The notes under the pieces were generated by a model. The model was not told where the DNA came from, made no database searches, and saw only the letters and a list, made by a program, of their open reading frames with translations. Shown in pieces: positions 16,205 to 26,175 of a stretch of DNA of 41,989 nucleotides. Source of the DNA: Deltaproteobacteria bacterium (lineage in GTDB: Bacteria; Myxococcota; Myxococcia; Myxococcales; SZAS-1); NCBI GenBank assembly GCA_018266075.1, contig JAFEBB010000064.1, positions 1 to 41,989 on the forward strand. Reading direction: 5' to 3'. How positions within the stretch are numbered: the first letter of the stretch is position 1; every line of letters starts with the position of its first letter. The position numbers and the translations under genes were made by a program.

Positions 16205-17062
16205 GTGCCGCGCGCCAAGTCCGCCATGTCGAGCCTGACTGCCTTGTCGGAGAGCTACCTGCGCGAGGGCGCGTCCGTCCCCGACGAGGTCCTCGCGGCG
16301 CTGCACGCCGACCCACGCGCGGGCGCCCGCAAATTGGCCGAGCGCATCGAGGCCCGCCGGCGCGCCAACCGCGCCGAGGGCCAGCGGCTGCGACATTTGC
16401 TGCGGTTCGAGACCGAGCTCTACGAGCAGGGCTACACGCGCATCGCCGGGACGGACGAAGTGGGCATGGGGCCGCTGGCGGGCCCGGTCGTCGCGGCCGC
16501 GGTGATTCTCCCGCGCGACTTCCGGCCGAAGGGCCTCAACGACTCCAAGCAGCTGGACGAGGGCGAGCACGAGCGGCTCTGCGCCGAGGTCAAAGAGGCT
16601 GCGGTGGCCTGGTCCATCGGCCAGGTGGATCACGAGGAGATCGACCGCATCAACATCTACCGGGCGGGGCTGCTGGCGATGAAGCGCGCGGTCGAGGGCT
16701 TGAAGGTGAAGCCCGACTACCTCCTCCTCGACGCGCGGACGCTCCGCGACGTGCGCCTGCCCCAGCGCGGGATCATCAAGGGCGACGCGCGCTCGCTGAC
16801 GATCGCCGCGGCTTCCGTCGTCGCCAAGTACACCCGCGACCGCCTGATGAAGAAGATGGACGAGCGCTATCCCGGCTACGGCTTCGCGCAGCACAAGGGC
16901 TACTCCGTGCCCGAGCACTGGGAGGCGCTGAAGAAGCTCGGTCCGTGTCCGATTCATCGGCGCTCGTTCGCGCCGGTCCGTGAGGCGCTCGCGCCCAACC
17001 ATCCGGACGCGCCCGTGAAGCAGAAGCAGCTCGCGCTCTTCGCGGAGAAGGCCAGCCGGTGA
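16205..17062 (+). CDS. rnhB: Ribonuclease HII
   Basis: About 285 residues. It cuts the RNA strand of RNA-DNA hybrids and removes single ribonucleotides from DNA. The acidic site is visible: TDEVG (Asp84, Glu85), YLLLDARTL (Asp) and KGDARSLTIAAASVVAKYTRDRLM (Asp). YGFAQHKGYSVPEHWEALKKLGPCPIHRRSF is typical of the family. The arginine of the usual GRG motif is replaced by Met (DEVGMGPLAG). An N-terminal helical extension of about 75 residues precedes the catalytic fold. The start is uncertain: GTG 16205 is chosen, TTG 16187 and ATG 16226 are alternatives, and none has a strong ribosome site. The stop overlaps the next start (GTGA). Confidence 0.93.
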   Translation: MPRAKSAMSSLTALSESYLREGASVPDEVLAALHADPRAGARKLAERIEARRRANRAEGQRLRHLLRFETELYEQGYTRIAGTDEVGMGPLAGPVVAAAVILPRDFRPKGLNDSKQLDEGEHERLCAEVKEAAVAWSIGQVDHEEIDRINIYRAGLLAMKRAVEGLKVKPDYLLLDARTLRDVRLPQRGIIKGDARSLTIAAASVVAKYTRDRLMKKMDERYPGYGFAQHKGYSVPEHWEALKKLGPCPIHRRSFAPVREALAPNHPDAPVKQKQLALFAEKASR

Positions 17063-17712
17063 CGCACGCCGTCCTCTTCGACCGCCGCGGCAAGCCCACG
17101 CTCGATTGGGCCCAGGCCACGCGAAACCTCGCGCGCGCCGACGCGGAGCTGGGCTCGCTCATCAAGCAAGTCGGGCCGTTCGCGATGTCGCCTCGGCCGC
17201 TGACCAGCGTCTACGAGGCGCTCGGGACGGCGATCCTTCGCCAGCAAGTCTCGGGCGCCGCCGCCGACTCCATCCACCGCAAGCTCAACGCCCAGTACGA
17301 CGCGAAGCGCTTCCCCGCCGCCGAGCAGATCGCGCGCGCGACCGCCGAGGAGTTGCGAAAGGCCGGCGTGTCCGGATCGAAGGCGCGCTCGCTCATCGAG
17401 CTGGCGCAGAAGACGGCTGCGGGCGAGGTGCCGGAACCCAAGGCGCTGCACCTGCTGCACGACGACGCGATCATGGACGCGCTCGTCGTCCACCGCGGCA
17501 TCGGCCGCTGGACGGTGGAGATGCTGCTCATGTTCCGCATGGGCCGGCCCGACGTGTTCCCCGTCGACGACTACGGCGTGAAGAAGGGCTTTCAGCTCAC
17601 CTTCGGCATGAAGAAGCTGCCCCACAAGACGACCATGCTCCGACGCGCCGAGCGCTGGCGCCCCTTCCGGACCATCGCCGCCTGGTACATGTGGCGCGCG
17701 TGCGAGCTCTGA
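17059..17712 (+). CDS. AlkA-like HhH-GPD DNA glycosylase
   Basis: 217 residues, GTG start overlapping the rnhB stop. It belongs to the helix-hairpin-helix base-excision glycosylases that remove alkylated purines such as 3-methyladenine. ALGTAILRQQVSGAAADSIHRKL is the DNA-binding entry helix. RGIGRWTVEMLLMF is the hairpin motif, followed by DVFPVDDYGVKKG. The second aspartate (Asp171) lines up with the catalytic Asp of E. coli AlkA. The N-terminal beta domain of AlkA is absent, as in the shorter MAG type. The tail WRPFRTIAAWYMWR is typical. It lacks the FeS cysteines of endonuclease III. Coupling to rnhB suggests a repair operon. Confidence 0.92.
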   Translation: MTHAVLFDRRGKPTLDWAQATRNLARADAELGSLIKQVGPFAMSPRPLTSVYEALGTAILRQQVSGAAADSIHRKLNAQYDAKRFPAAEQIARATAEELRKAGVSGSKARSLIELAQKTAAGEVPEPKALHLLHDDAIMDALVVHRGIGRWTVEMLLMFRMGRPDVFPVDDYGVKKGFQLTFGMKKLPHKTTMLRRAERWRPFRTIAAWYMWRACEL

Positions 17713-17732
17713 CCGAACTAAGCTGGTTCGTC

Positions 17733-18359
17733 ATGTCCGCGGATCACGACATCTCGCTGCTCCTGGGCTCGCTCGGCTACGGCACGCCCGAGGACAAGGC
17801 CCGCGCGCGCGGCGAGCTCGAAGCCAAGGGCCTCACGCGTCCGGGCAAGCTGCGCATCAGCGACGAGAAGCTCGGCGCCGTGAAGGACGCGCTGTCGGTC
17901 CGCTTCGCCGTGCTCTGCGGAAATCCCGTCTGCGAGCAGGCCGCGGCGCGCGGACGCGAGGTGGTGCGCGCCATTCCGCAGTCGATGTGCGAGCACTGCG
18001 GCGGCAGCGACAACAAGAAGGCCTTCCTGAGGCTCGAGGCGCTCGCCCACAAGTGCGGCGTCACCAAGTTCGTCATCGTGGGCGGCTCGCCGAGCGTGCG
18101 CGAGGAGCTGCGCGCGCAGGCTCCCTCGCGCTGGCAGATGCGGCTCATCGACGGCACCGAGCGCCGCACCGCCCGCGACGCCCAGGCCGATCTCGACTGG
18201 GCCGACCTGATCATGGTCTGGGGCGGCAGCGAGCTCGACCACAAGGTCTCGCGGCTCTACACCGACGCCGCCGGTCCCGCGCGGCGCAAGGTGGTGCAGC
18301 TCGCGCGCCGGGGAATCGCCGCGCTGCTCAATGCGGCCGCCGATCACCTCGAGCCTTGA
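17733..18359 (+). CDS. Cysteine-bearing DUF2325-like protein
   Basis: 208 residues. The N-terminal half has two cysteine pairs (LCGNPVC, Cys62/67; MCEHCGG, Cys86/89) that could bind a metal. The second half (about 110-200) looks like a DUF2325-type Rossmann segment: KFVIVGGSPSVREELRAQ, a LIDGTERR turn and DLDWADLIMVWGGSELDHKV. DUF2325 proteins have no settled function. No ribosome site is clear before the ATG at 17733, but it follows the glycosylase by 20 bases in the same direction. Its end overlaps the convergent MpaB-like gene by 32 bases. Confidence 0.75.
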   Translation: MSADHDISLLLGSLGYGTPEDKARARGELEAKGLTRPGKLRISDEKLGAVKDALSVRFAVLCGNPVCEQAAARGREVVRAIPQSMCEHCGGSDNKKAFLRLEALAHKCGVTKFVIVGGSPSVREELRAQAPSRWQMRLIDGTERRTARDAQADLDWADLIMVWGGSELDHKVSRLYTDAAGPARRKVVQLARRGIAALLNAAADHLEP

Positions 18360-19197
18360 ACGACGGCGGACCGAGCGCGTCGAGCTCATAGCCGTGCGGA
18401 TACGAGCGCGCGGCCTTGTGGTCGAAGAACGCGCTCACCGTTCGCGGCTTCGTTCGGCGCACCAGCTGGCCGCGCCGACGCAGGAGCTCCCGCACCAGCC
18501 GCTGCTCGCCGGGTTCGGGCTTGGGGAAGCCGAGCGCCGCGCGGACGTCGTCGTCGAGCAGCGCGTGCACCGAACGCCGCACGAAGGGCCGGAGCGCGGG
18601 CTTGAACCAGGCGCACCACATCTCGCGCGCCGCGCGCCCGACGCGAGACGACGCGGCCGTGCAACAAAAGTGTTCACGTTCGTAGCGCGCGCTCCAGTCG
18701 GCGAGCGCGTCGAAGGTTGCGGGCAGCTCGCGAATGCCCATGCGCGCGCCCACCTCGCGCCAGAAGCAGAACGCTGCGCGCCGCTCGTTCGGGCTGGTGG
18801 GACGCCAGCCGTACGCGTCGATCCAGCGCACCGGCTCGAGGACGAAGGTGGAGAGCACGTAGCGGAAGTCGTCGTTGGCGATGGGGTACGGCGCGTGGAT
18901 GGCGTTGATGCGCGCCAGCGCCTGCGCGCCGGGACCCCGCTCGTAGCCGTGCTCGCAGAGGAGCGCGATGAGCAGCGCGGTATCGTCGTAGCGGCGCTGG
19001 GCGCGGTGCTGAAACTCGCCGGTGCGATCCAAAAGCTTCGCGATCGACGGCACACAGAACGTGCGCAGCAGCGCCATCTCCAGCGCGCGGTTCACGTCCC
19101 AGGGGAACTCGTAGCCGACGAACAGGTGGTAGATGCGCGCGTGATCGCGCTCGGGATCCAGCGATTCGATCTCGCGAAGCCGTTCCCAGCGATCCAT
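18328..19197 (-). CDS. MpaB/rubber-oxygenase family protein
   Basis: 289 residues. The core matches the DUF2236 / MpaB / latex-clearing protein catalytic family, a helical b-type heme oxygenase fold: ARIYHLFVGYEFPWDVNRALE, RYDDTALLIALLCEHG, NAIHAPYPIANDDFRYVLST, VLEPVRWIDAYGWRP and ERRAAFCFWREVGARMGI. The substrate is unknown; relatives cleave polyisoprene or terpenoid chains. Start ATG at 19195-19197 with GGGGGA upstream; a further in-frame ATG at 19227 would add ten residues. No signal peptide, so probably cytoplasmic or membrane-associated. Its 3' end overlaps the plus-strand gene by 32 bases. Confidence 0.85.
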   Translation of the reverse strand: MDRWERLREIESLDPERDHARIYHLFVGYEFPWDVNRALEMALLRTFCVPSIAKLLDRTGEFQHRAQRRYDDTALLIALLCEHGYERGPGAQALARINAIHAPYPIANDDFRYVLSTFVLEPVRWIDAYGWRPTSPNERRAAFCFWREVGARMGIRELPATFDALADWSARYEREHFCCTAASSRVGRAAREMWCAWFKPALRPFVRRSVHALLDDDVRAALGFPKPEPGEQRLVRELLRRRGQLVRRTKPRTVSAFFDHKAARSYPHGYELDALGPPSFKARGDRRPH

Positions 19198-19298
19198 CGC
19201 GTCCCCCGAGCGATGACGCCGAACCATCGCCCCATGCCAAGCCAGCGAGTCCGCGGGCCGCGGTCTCGCAACTCCACCGGCGGCGATGATTCGGCGCG

Positions 19299-21266
<1,968 letters not shown>

Positions 21267-21339
21267 GAGGCACCTCGGGCGGGGCGGTGATTGTCTATCC
21301 CGCGCGCGCGCCGCCACAAGTCACCGGCCTCGCAGATGC

Positions 21340-21864
21340 TCAGTTCTGCGGCGCCACCAGCGCGGCCTTGAAGCGCGTCACCAGCTGGCACGGGCTCCCC
21401 AGCTGCGCGCACGGGTCCGTCGCGGCCGGCCGGGCGAGGTCGTACGACACCGTGAGCTCGCCGATGAAGTGGTCGGCATCATCGATCGACGCGTCCATGT
21501 GCATCACCAACCGCTCCGAGGCGCACCCGCCGCCGATGCCCGGAACGGGCGCGGGCGCATCGAGCGCGGTGGCATCGGCGAGGAAGCCATCGGCCCTGCC
21601 GGTCTGCGCCGCCTTGAAGAAGCCCTGGAGGCGCGGGGCCTCGGGCACCGGTCGGCCCTGCACCGGGATGCTGAGGGTGAAGAACACCTCGGTGCCGGAG
21701 GTGGTGAGCTGGCCGCTCCAGAGCGCGCCGTTGGCTGCCGCGGGCGCGAGGCCGCAGGTGTCGATGACCGGCGCGCCGTCGGCGGTGAGGCTCCAGGCGC
21801 CGTTCTGCAGCTTCGGGCCGCAGCCCACGCACGCGAGCGCACAAAGTGCAACGAGCCCGGTCAT
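21340..21864 (-). CDS. Lipoprotein of unknown function
   Basis: 174 residues. MTGLVALCALACVGC gives a lipoprotein signal (Cys15). An upstream in-frame extension is possible but basic and not signal-like. The mature part contains WSLTADGAPVIDTCGLAPA, TEVFFTLSIPVQGRPV, ERLVMHMDASIDD and HFIGELTVSYDL, a beta-rich fold with cysteines (DTCG, GGGCAS, DPCAQLGSPC) for disulfides. No family recognised. It follows the S41 protease gene by 40 bases in the same direction and may be cotranscribed with it. Confidence 0.75.
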   Translation of the reverse strand: MTGLVALCALACVGCGPKLQNGAWSLTADGAPVIDTCGLAPAAANGALWSGQLTTSGTEVFFTLSIPVQGRPVPEAPRLQGFFKAAQTGRADGFLADATALDAPAPVPGIGGGCASERLVMHMDASIDDADHFIGELTVSYDLARPAATDPCAQLGSPCQLVTRFKAALVAPQN

Positions 21865-21904
21865 CCCGGGCCCGCGCACGTGCTGCCGACGAATGTTGCG
21901 CTCG

Positions 21905-24900
21905 TTACGGCGAAGCATGGGCGGCTGAATTGTCGCCGCCGTCGCGCCGGATGACCAGCGTCTTCCGCCCGATGAGCTCGTCGTCCTCGCGGGCCACCAC
22001 CGTGACCGCGTTGTTGCCTTCCTTGAGCTTGAAGTCGGTGGTGAAGGCGATCTTCTCGTCCGGCTTGTCGCCGGTGGAGCGGAAGAAGACCTTCTGGTCG
22101 TTCACGAAGATGTACAGGTCGCGCAGCTTGGCCGGATCGTAGGCGGTGCCGGTGAGCGTGAAGTGGTCGGCGGTGGTCTCGATGCCGCCCTTCGACGTGT
22201 CGGCGGTGACGGTCACCTGCGGCTCGTCGTGCTGGAACACGCGCTCCGCGTGGCCGGCCTTCTCGCCCTTCTTGTACTGGGGCGTGCCCACCTCGTGCGC
22301 CAGCGCCGCGGGCACGTAGCCGGTGCGGCCCTGCTCCCACTGCACGCGGTAGAAGTCGCCAATCCGCGCCTCGACGGGCAACACCTGACCGGCCTTGGCC
22401 ATGGCGATTGCGGGCAGATCGCCGCGCGCGCCGGAGAGGATGGCCACCGGGCCGCCCGCTTCCGAAGGCGCCACCGCGCCGCGCGAGGCCTCGAGGGTGC
22501 CCAGCTTCACCGCGCCGGTCTTGGCCACCGACTTCGGGCCCGAGGGCGCCACCGGCAGCACCAGCCGATCGCCGAGGTACTCCTCCATCGGCTCATCGAC
22601 GATCGCCATCTTCAGCGCGTAGGTGTCGCCCTGGTAGGCCTTCTTCACCGTGAGCGAGAAGGTGGCGGTCTTGGTCTCACCGGGCGCGAGCTCGCCGAGC
22701 TTGAAGCGGCCCTTGTCGATGAAGACGTTCTCGTCCGAATCATTCTTGATGCTGGCATAGGCGTCCTTGGCGATGCCGGTGCCGATGTTCTTCACGTCCA
22801 CCTGCAGCGTCACCTGCTCGCCGGGGTTGGTGATGCCGTCGCCGTTGCAGGTGTCCTTGCACTGGTCGAGCACCTGGAGGCTGTAGGCGAACGCGGGCTT
22901 CTGCAGCTCGGCGAAGTTGAGGTCCGCCTTGAGGGGCTCGCTCGCGGGGCCCTGGTCGTCGACGACCTTGAAGGTCACGAAGTCGCGGCGCGAGTTGAGG
23001 TCCTTGGGCGTCTGGACGGGGATGGTCCAGGAGCGCTTCTCGTGCGGCGCGAGCTGGCCAATCACGAACTCGCGGCGGTCGAGGTAGGGGTTCTCGCTCT
23101 CGGTCCAGCCGCGGACGCGGAACGCGGGCGCGTCGCCGTCGTTGCGCACGGTGACGTTCATCTGCACGGTCTCGCCGGCCTTGTTCACCGCGGTGGCGGC
23201 GGGCGTGGCCTCGGCCACGAGCTTGCTCATGCCGTGCGGCCCCGGGCTCCAGTTCACGCCGAGCTGCCCCAGCGCGGCGGCGAGCTGCTCGCCCTGCTTC
23301 TGGTTCTGCTGGGCCATGAAGTTGCGCGCCTTCTCCACGATCTGGCGGCGGTCGTTCGACGGCGCGGCCAGCAAGAGGTCGTGGCTGAAGGTGACCTGGA
23401 AGTCCTGGAGCACCTTGTCGGTGTCCTCGGCCTCGGCGTCGGCCTCGGCGTCGTCCTCGTCGTCTGTCGAGCCGGCCGAGATGAGGTCCACGTCCTCGTG
23501 GCTGCCGCCCTTCTTGTCCTTGTCGGCCTTCTTGGGCTCGGCGCGCAGGTACTCGAGCGTGTAGGCCGGCTTGTCCTTGGGCACCACGTCCTCGCGCTTG
23601 GCGAAGGGCTTGGCGTCGGCCGGGTTGGTCAGGTGGTGCTCCAGATCCGCCTCGCCCATGGTCTTGCGGGGCGCGAAGACCTCGATGCGGTCCTTGGTGA
23701 CCTTCGCCGCCTCGAGCTCCACGTCGGGCGTGATGCCCACTTCCTGGATCGAGACATCGCCCGGGGTGAGGTACTGGGCGATGGTGAGCTTGAGCGCGCT
23801 CTCGTCGGGGAAGTCGTAGAGCACCTGCACCGAGCCCTTGCCGAAGGTCTGTCGGCCCACGATCACCGCGCGGTTCAGGTTCTTGAGCGCGCCGGCCACG
23901 ATCTCGCTGGCGCTCGCGGAGCCGGAGTTCACCAGCACCGCCAGAGGCAGGTCGGCCTCGGTGCCTTCGGCGTGCGCGCGCTTCACCTCGCGCATCTTGT
24001 CGCCGTAGCCCACGGTGGTGACGATGGTGCCCTCGCTCACGAAGAGATCGCTGACGCGAATCGCTTCTTCCAGCAGGCCGCCCGGGTTGCCGCGCAGGTC
24101 GAGCACCAGGCCCTTGAGCGCGCCGCCGTTCTTGGCCTTGAGCGCGTTGAGCTGGGCCTCGATGTCGCGGGCGGAGTTGCCCTGGAAGGTCTTGAGGCGG
24201 ATGTAGCCCACGCCGTCGGGCAGGAGCTTCGACTCCACGCTCTCGATGGCGATGATGGCGCGGGTGAGCGCCATGGGCTTGGGCTCGGTGCCCGGCTTCT
24301 GGACGGTGATGGTGACCTTCGAGTCCGGCTTGCCGCGCAGGCGGCTGACGGCGTCGTTGAGGTCCATGTTGACCGTCGACTCCTCGCCGATCTTGGTGAT
24401 GATGTCCTTGGGCTTGATGCCCGCGCGCGCCGCCGGGGTGTTCTTCAGGACTTTGACAACCGTGAGGTTGCTCTCCTTCATCTGGATGACGAAGCCCAGG
24501 CCGCCGAACTCGCCCTTGGTCTGGAGCTTCATCTCCTTGAAGTAATCGGGCTTGAGCAGGATGGAGTGCGGATCCAGCGTGGAGAGCATGCCGTTGATGG
24601 CGGCGTACTCGATCTCGCGCTGATCCTGGTCCTTGCTCACCAGGTGCTTGGAGATGAAGTCGAAGACGTCGCGCATGGTGAAGCTCATCTTCCAGAGCGA
24701 GTCGACCTGGCTGATGTCGAAGTCGCGGCTGGCGGAGCCCACGGTGACCTTGATGCTGTTGGACTTCTCGTCGCCCTCGACCATCACCTCGGCGACGGTC
24801 TTCTCCACGCCGTCGAGCGCGGCCACCAGCATGAGCTTGGGGTTCACGCGCTTGGGGTCGACGTAGCTGTCCTTGAGCTGGATCACCACGCGGTTGAAGA

Positions 24901-25063
24901 TCTTGAGCGCGGCCAGGTCGTAGTGGGCCTTGGCGTCGGCGGCGTCGTCGGAGACGGACGCGTACGCGCGGGCGATGGGGCTGGGCAGCGAGTCACCGGC
25001 CAACAGGGCCCAGGAAGCGGCCAGCGCAACCAGCACCGCAGCGCGACGGAAAAAGCGAGGCAT
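21905..25063 (-). CDS. Multidomain S41 C-terminal processing peptidase
   Basis: 1052 residues, about twice the usual CTP size. Signal peptide to about residue 35 (PIARAYA). Then a conserved N-terminal region, a PDZ domain (about 180-255, GEFGGLGFVIQM, AARAGIKPKDIITKIG) and the peptidase core. Ser384 in GSASASE and Lys409 in TFGKGSVQ form the Ser-Lys dyad with the 25-residue spacing of the family. RGNPGGLLEEAI is intact. After about 540 there is an acidic stretch, then two CARDB-like modules (VQMNVTVRNDGDAPAFRV, LQVDVKNIGTGIAKDAY). An SH3-like segment (YRVQWEQGRTGYVPAAL) and an Ig-like C-terminus (ETTADHFTLTGTAYDP) follow. It is a periplasmic protease with binding modules, perhaps for cell-wall or secreted proteins. 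Confidence 0.93.
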   Translation of the reverse strand: MPRFFRRAAVLVALAASWALLAGDSLPSPIARAYASVSDDAADAKAHYDLAALKIFNRVVIQLKDSYVDPKRVNPKLMLVAALDGVEKTVAEVMVEGDEKSNSIKVTVGSASRDFDISQVDSLWKMSFTMRDVFDFISKHLVSKDQDQREIEYAAINGMLSTLDPHSILLKPDYFKEMKLQTKGEFGGLGFVIQMKESNLTVVKVLKNTPAARAGIKPKDIITKIGEESTVNMDLNDAVSRLRGKPDSKVTITVQKPGTEPKPMALTRAIIAIESVESKLLPDGVGYIRLKTFQGNSARDIEAQLNALKAKNGGALKGLVLDLRGNPGGLLEEAIRVSDLFVSEGTIVTTVGYGDKMREVKRAHAEGTEADLPLAVLVNSGSASASEIVAGALKNLNRAVIVGRQTFGKGSVQVLYDFPDESALKLTIAQYLTPGDVSIQEVGITPDVELEAAKVTKDRIEVFAPRKTMGEADLEHHLTNPADAKPFAKREDVVPKDKPAYTLEYLRAEPKKADKDKKGGSHEDVDLISAGSTDDEDDAEADAEAEDTDKVLQDFQVTFSHDLLLAAPSNDRRQIVEKARNFMAQQNQKQGEQLAAALGQLGVNWSPGPHGMSKLVAEATPAATAVNKAGETVQMNVTVRNDGDAPAFRVRGWTESENPYLDRREFVIGQLAPHEKRSWTIPVQTPKDLNSRRDFVTFKVVDDQGPASEPLKADLNFAELQKPAFAYSLQVLDQCKDTCNGDGITNPGEQVTLQVDVKNIGTGIAKDAYASIKNDSDENVFIDKGRFKLGELAPGETKTATFSLTVKKAYQGDTYALKMAIVDEPMEEYLGDRLVLPVAPSGPKSVAKTGAVKLGTLEASRGAVAPSEAGGPVAILSGARGDLPAIAMAKAGQVLPVEARIGDFYRVQWEQGRTGYVPAALAHEVGTPQYKKGEKAGHAERVFQHDEPQVTVTADTSKGGIETTADHFTLTGTAYDPAKLRDLYIFVNDQKVFFRSTGDKPDEKIAFTTDFKLKEGNNAVTVVAREDDELIGRKTLVIRRDGGDNSAAHASP

Positions 25064-25327
25064 CAGCAGACTCCAAGACGGCGAGCGGCCGGCTGGCCCC
25101 CGCAGAAGGGACCTTCGACACGGCCAGTTTCGTAACGAGAGAACATGAAAGACCTGGCCCGGTCGTCTGGACGGCGGCCGAGCGAGGACCTGGGATCGAT
25201 ACTAAGCAGCGGTCATGGGTGCTTCAACAACGGTCGGAAATCGTTCTTCTTCCCGGACATCGCGGTCCCCGGCCCTTGCCAAAGGCTGACACCGCTGGTG
25301 CGTCCCGGGTTCATGCTTGGCGAGCGC

Positions 25328-26137
25328 CTACTTGGCGCGCTGCAGCGCGGCGGTGATCTCCTTGTCGCCGGGGCGCAAGGCAGCGGCCTTCTCGAGCGCT
25401 TTCTGGGCTGCCGGCTTGTCGCCGGCCTCGAGCTGGAGCAAGCCGAGGTGGAACCAGGCCTGGGCGTTCTTGGGGTCGCGGTCGGTGGCCTTTCCGTAGG
25501 CGGCCATGGCCGGCTGGCGCTTGCCCTGGCAGGCGAGGGCGTCGCCGAGGGTGGCCTGCAGGTCGGGGTTGCGTGGATCATCGGCGACGGCCGGGGCGAC
25601 GATCTTCTCGGCATCGGCGCACTGCTTGGCGCGCACGAGCGCGTAGGCGTAGTCGGCGGCGACGTCCGGGTTCTGACTGGAGAGCGTGTAGGCCTGGGCC
25701 AGGTCCTTCACGGCCACGTCGGTCTTGCCCAGGAGCAGCGCGGAGGAGCCCGCCTCGCGCCAGGCCTCGGGCCGCTTGGGATCGGCGGCGATGCCCTTCT
25801 CGTACACCGAGAGCGCGCCTGCCGGGTCGTCGCGCAGGTCGTGGGTCATGCCCAGGAGCAGGAACGCCTGGTAGTTGTGCGGATCGAGCGCGACCGCCTG
25901 GTTGAGCTCGGCCTCGGCGTCCTTGGGCTTGTCCTGGCGCGAATAGGCGAGCCCGAGCAGGTAGTGGGCCTCGGCGTTCTTGGGGTCGCCCTTGAGCGCC
26001 TGCTGCAGCAGCGGGATGGCCTTGGCGTCCTGGCCGCGGCCCGAGTAGCCGCGCGCGACCTGGACCAGCTCGGCGGGGGTATCGGCGAACGCGACGGCTG
26101 CACACGCGAAGACAGAGACGAAAAGGGCAAGGCGCAT
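25328..26137 (-). CDS. Periplasmic TPR protein
   Basis: 269 residues. Signal peptide MRLALFVSVFACAAVAFA with cleavage before DTPAE. The rest is tandem tetratricopeptide repeats: AIPLLQQALKGDPKNAEAHYLLGLAYSR, AEAELNQAVALDPHNYQAFLLLG, ALSVYEKGIAADPKRPEAW and others to the C-terminus, about seven units. TPR proteins scaffold protein complexes, and the partner is unknown. The start ATG at 26135-26137 is chosen from the signal peptide, since the open frame upstream overlaps the neighbouring gene. A 264-base gap without a gene separates its end from the S41 protease start. Confidence 0.88.
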   Translation of the reverse strand: MRLALFVSVFACAAVAFADTPAELVQVARGYSGRGQDAKAIPLLQQALKGDPKNAEAHYLLGLAYSRQDKPKDAEAELNQAVALDPHNYQAFLLLGMTHDLRDDPAGALSVYEKGIAADPKRPEAWREAGSSALLLGKTDVAVKDLAQAYTLSSQNPDVAADYAYALVRAKQCADAEKIVAPAVADDPRNPDLQATLGDALACQGKRQPAMAAYGKATDRDPKNAQAWFHLGLLQLEAGDKPAAQKALEKAAALRPGDKEITAALQRAK

Positions 26138-26175
26138 GCCGGGCACGGTAGTTCCCGCACGCGCGCACGCGCAAG

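Noticed and set aside
22163-25135. 990-residue plus-strand open frame
   Set aside because: Antisense to the S41 protease with its intact catalytic dyad; the composition is His/Val/Leu/Arg shadow-like.
25064-25327. Possible small gene between the TPR gene and the S41 protease
   Set aside because: A short plus-strand frame starts at 25145, but its sequence is not signal-like, lacks a ribosome site and runs into the antisense of the TPR gene.
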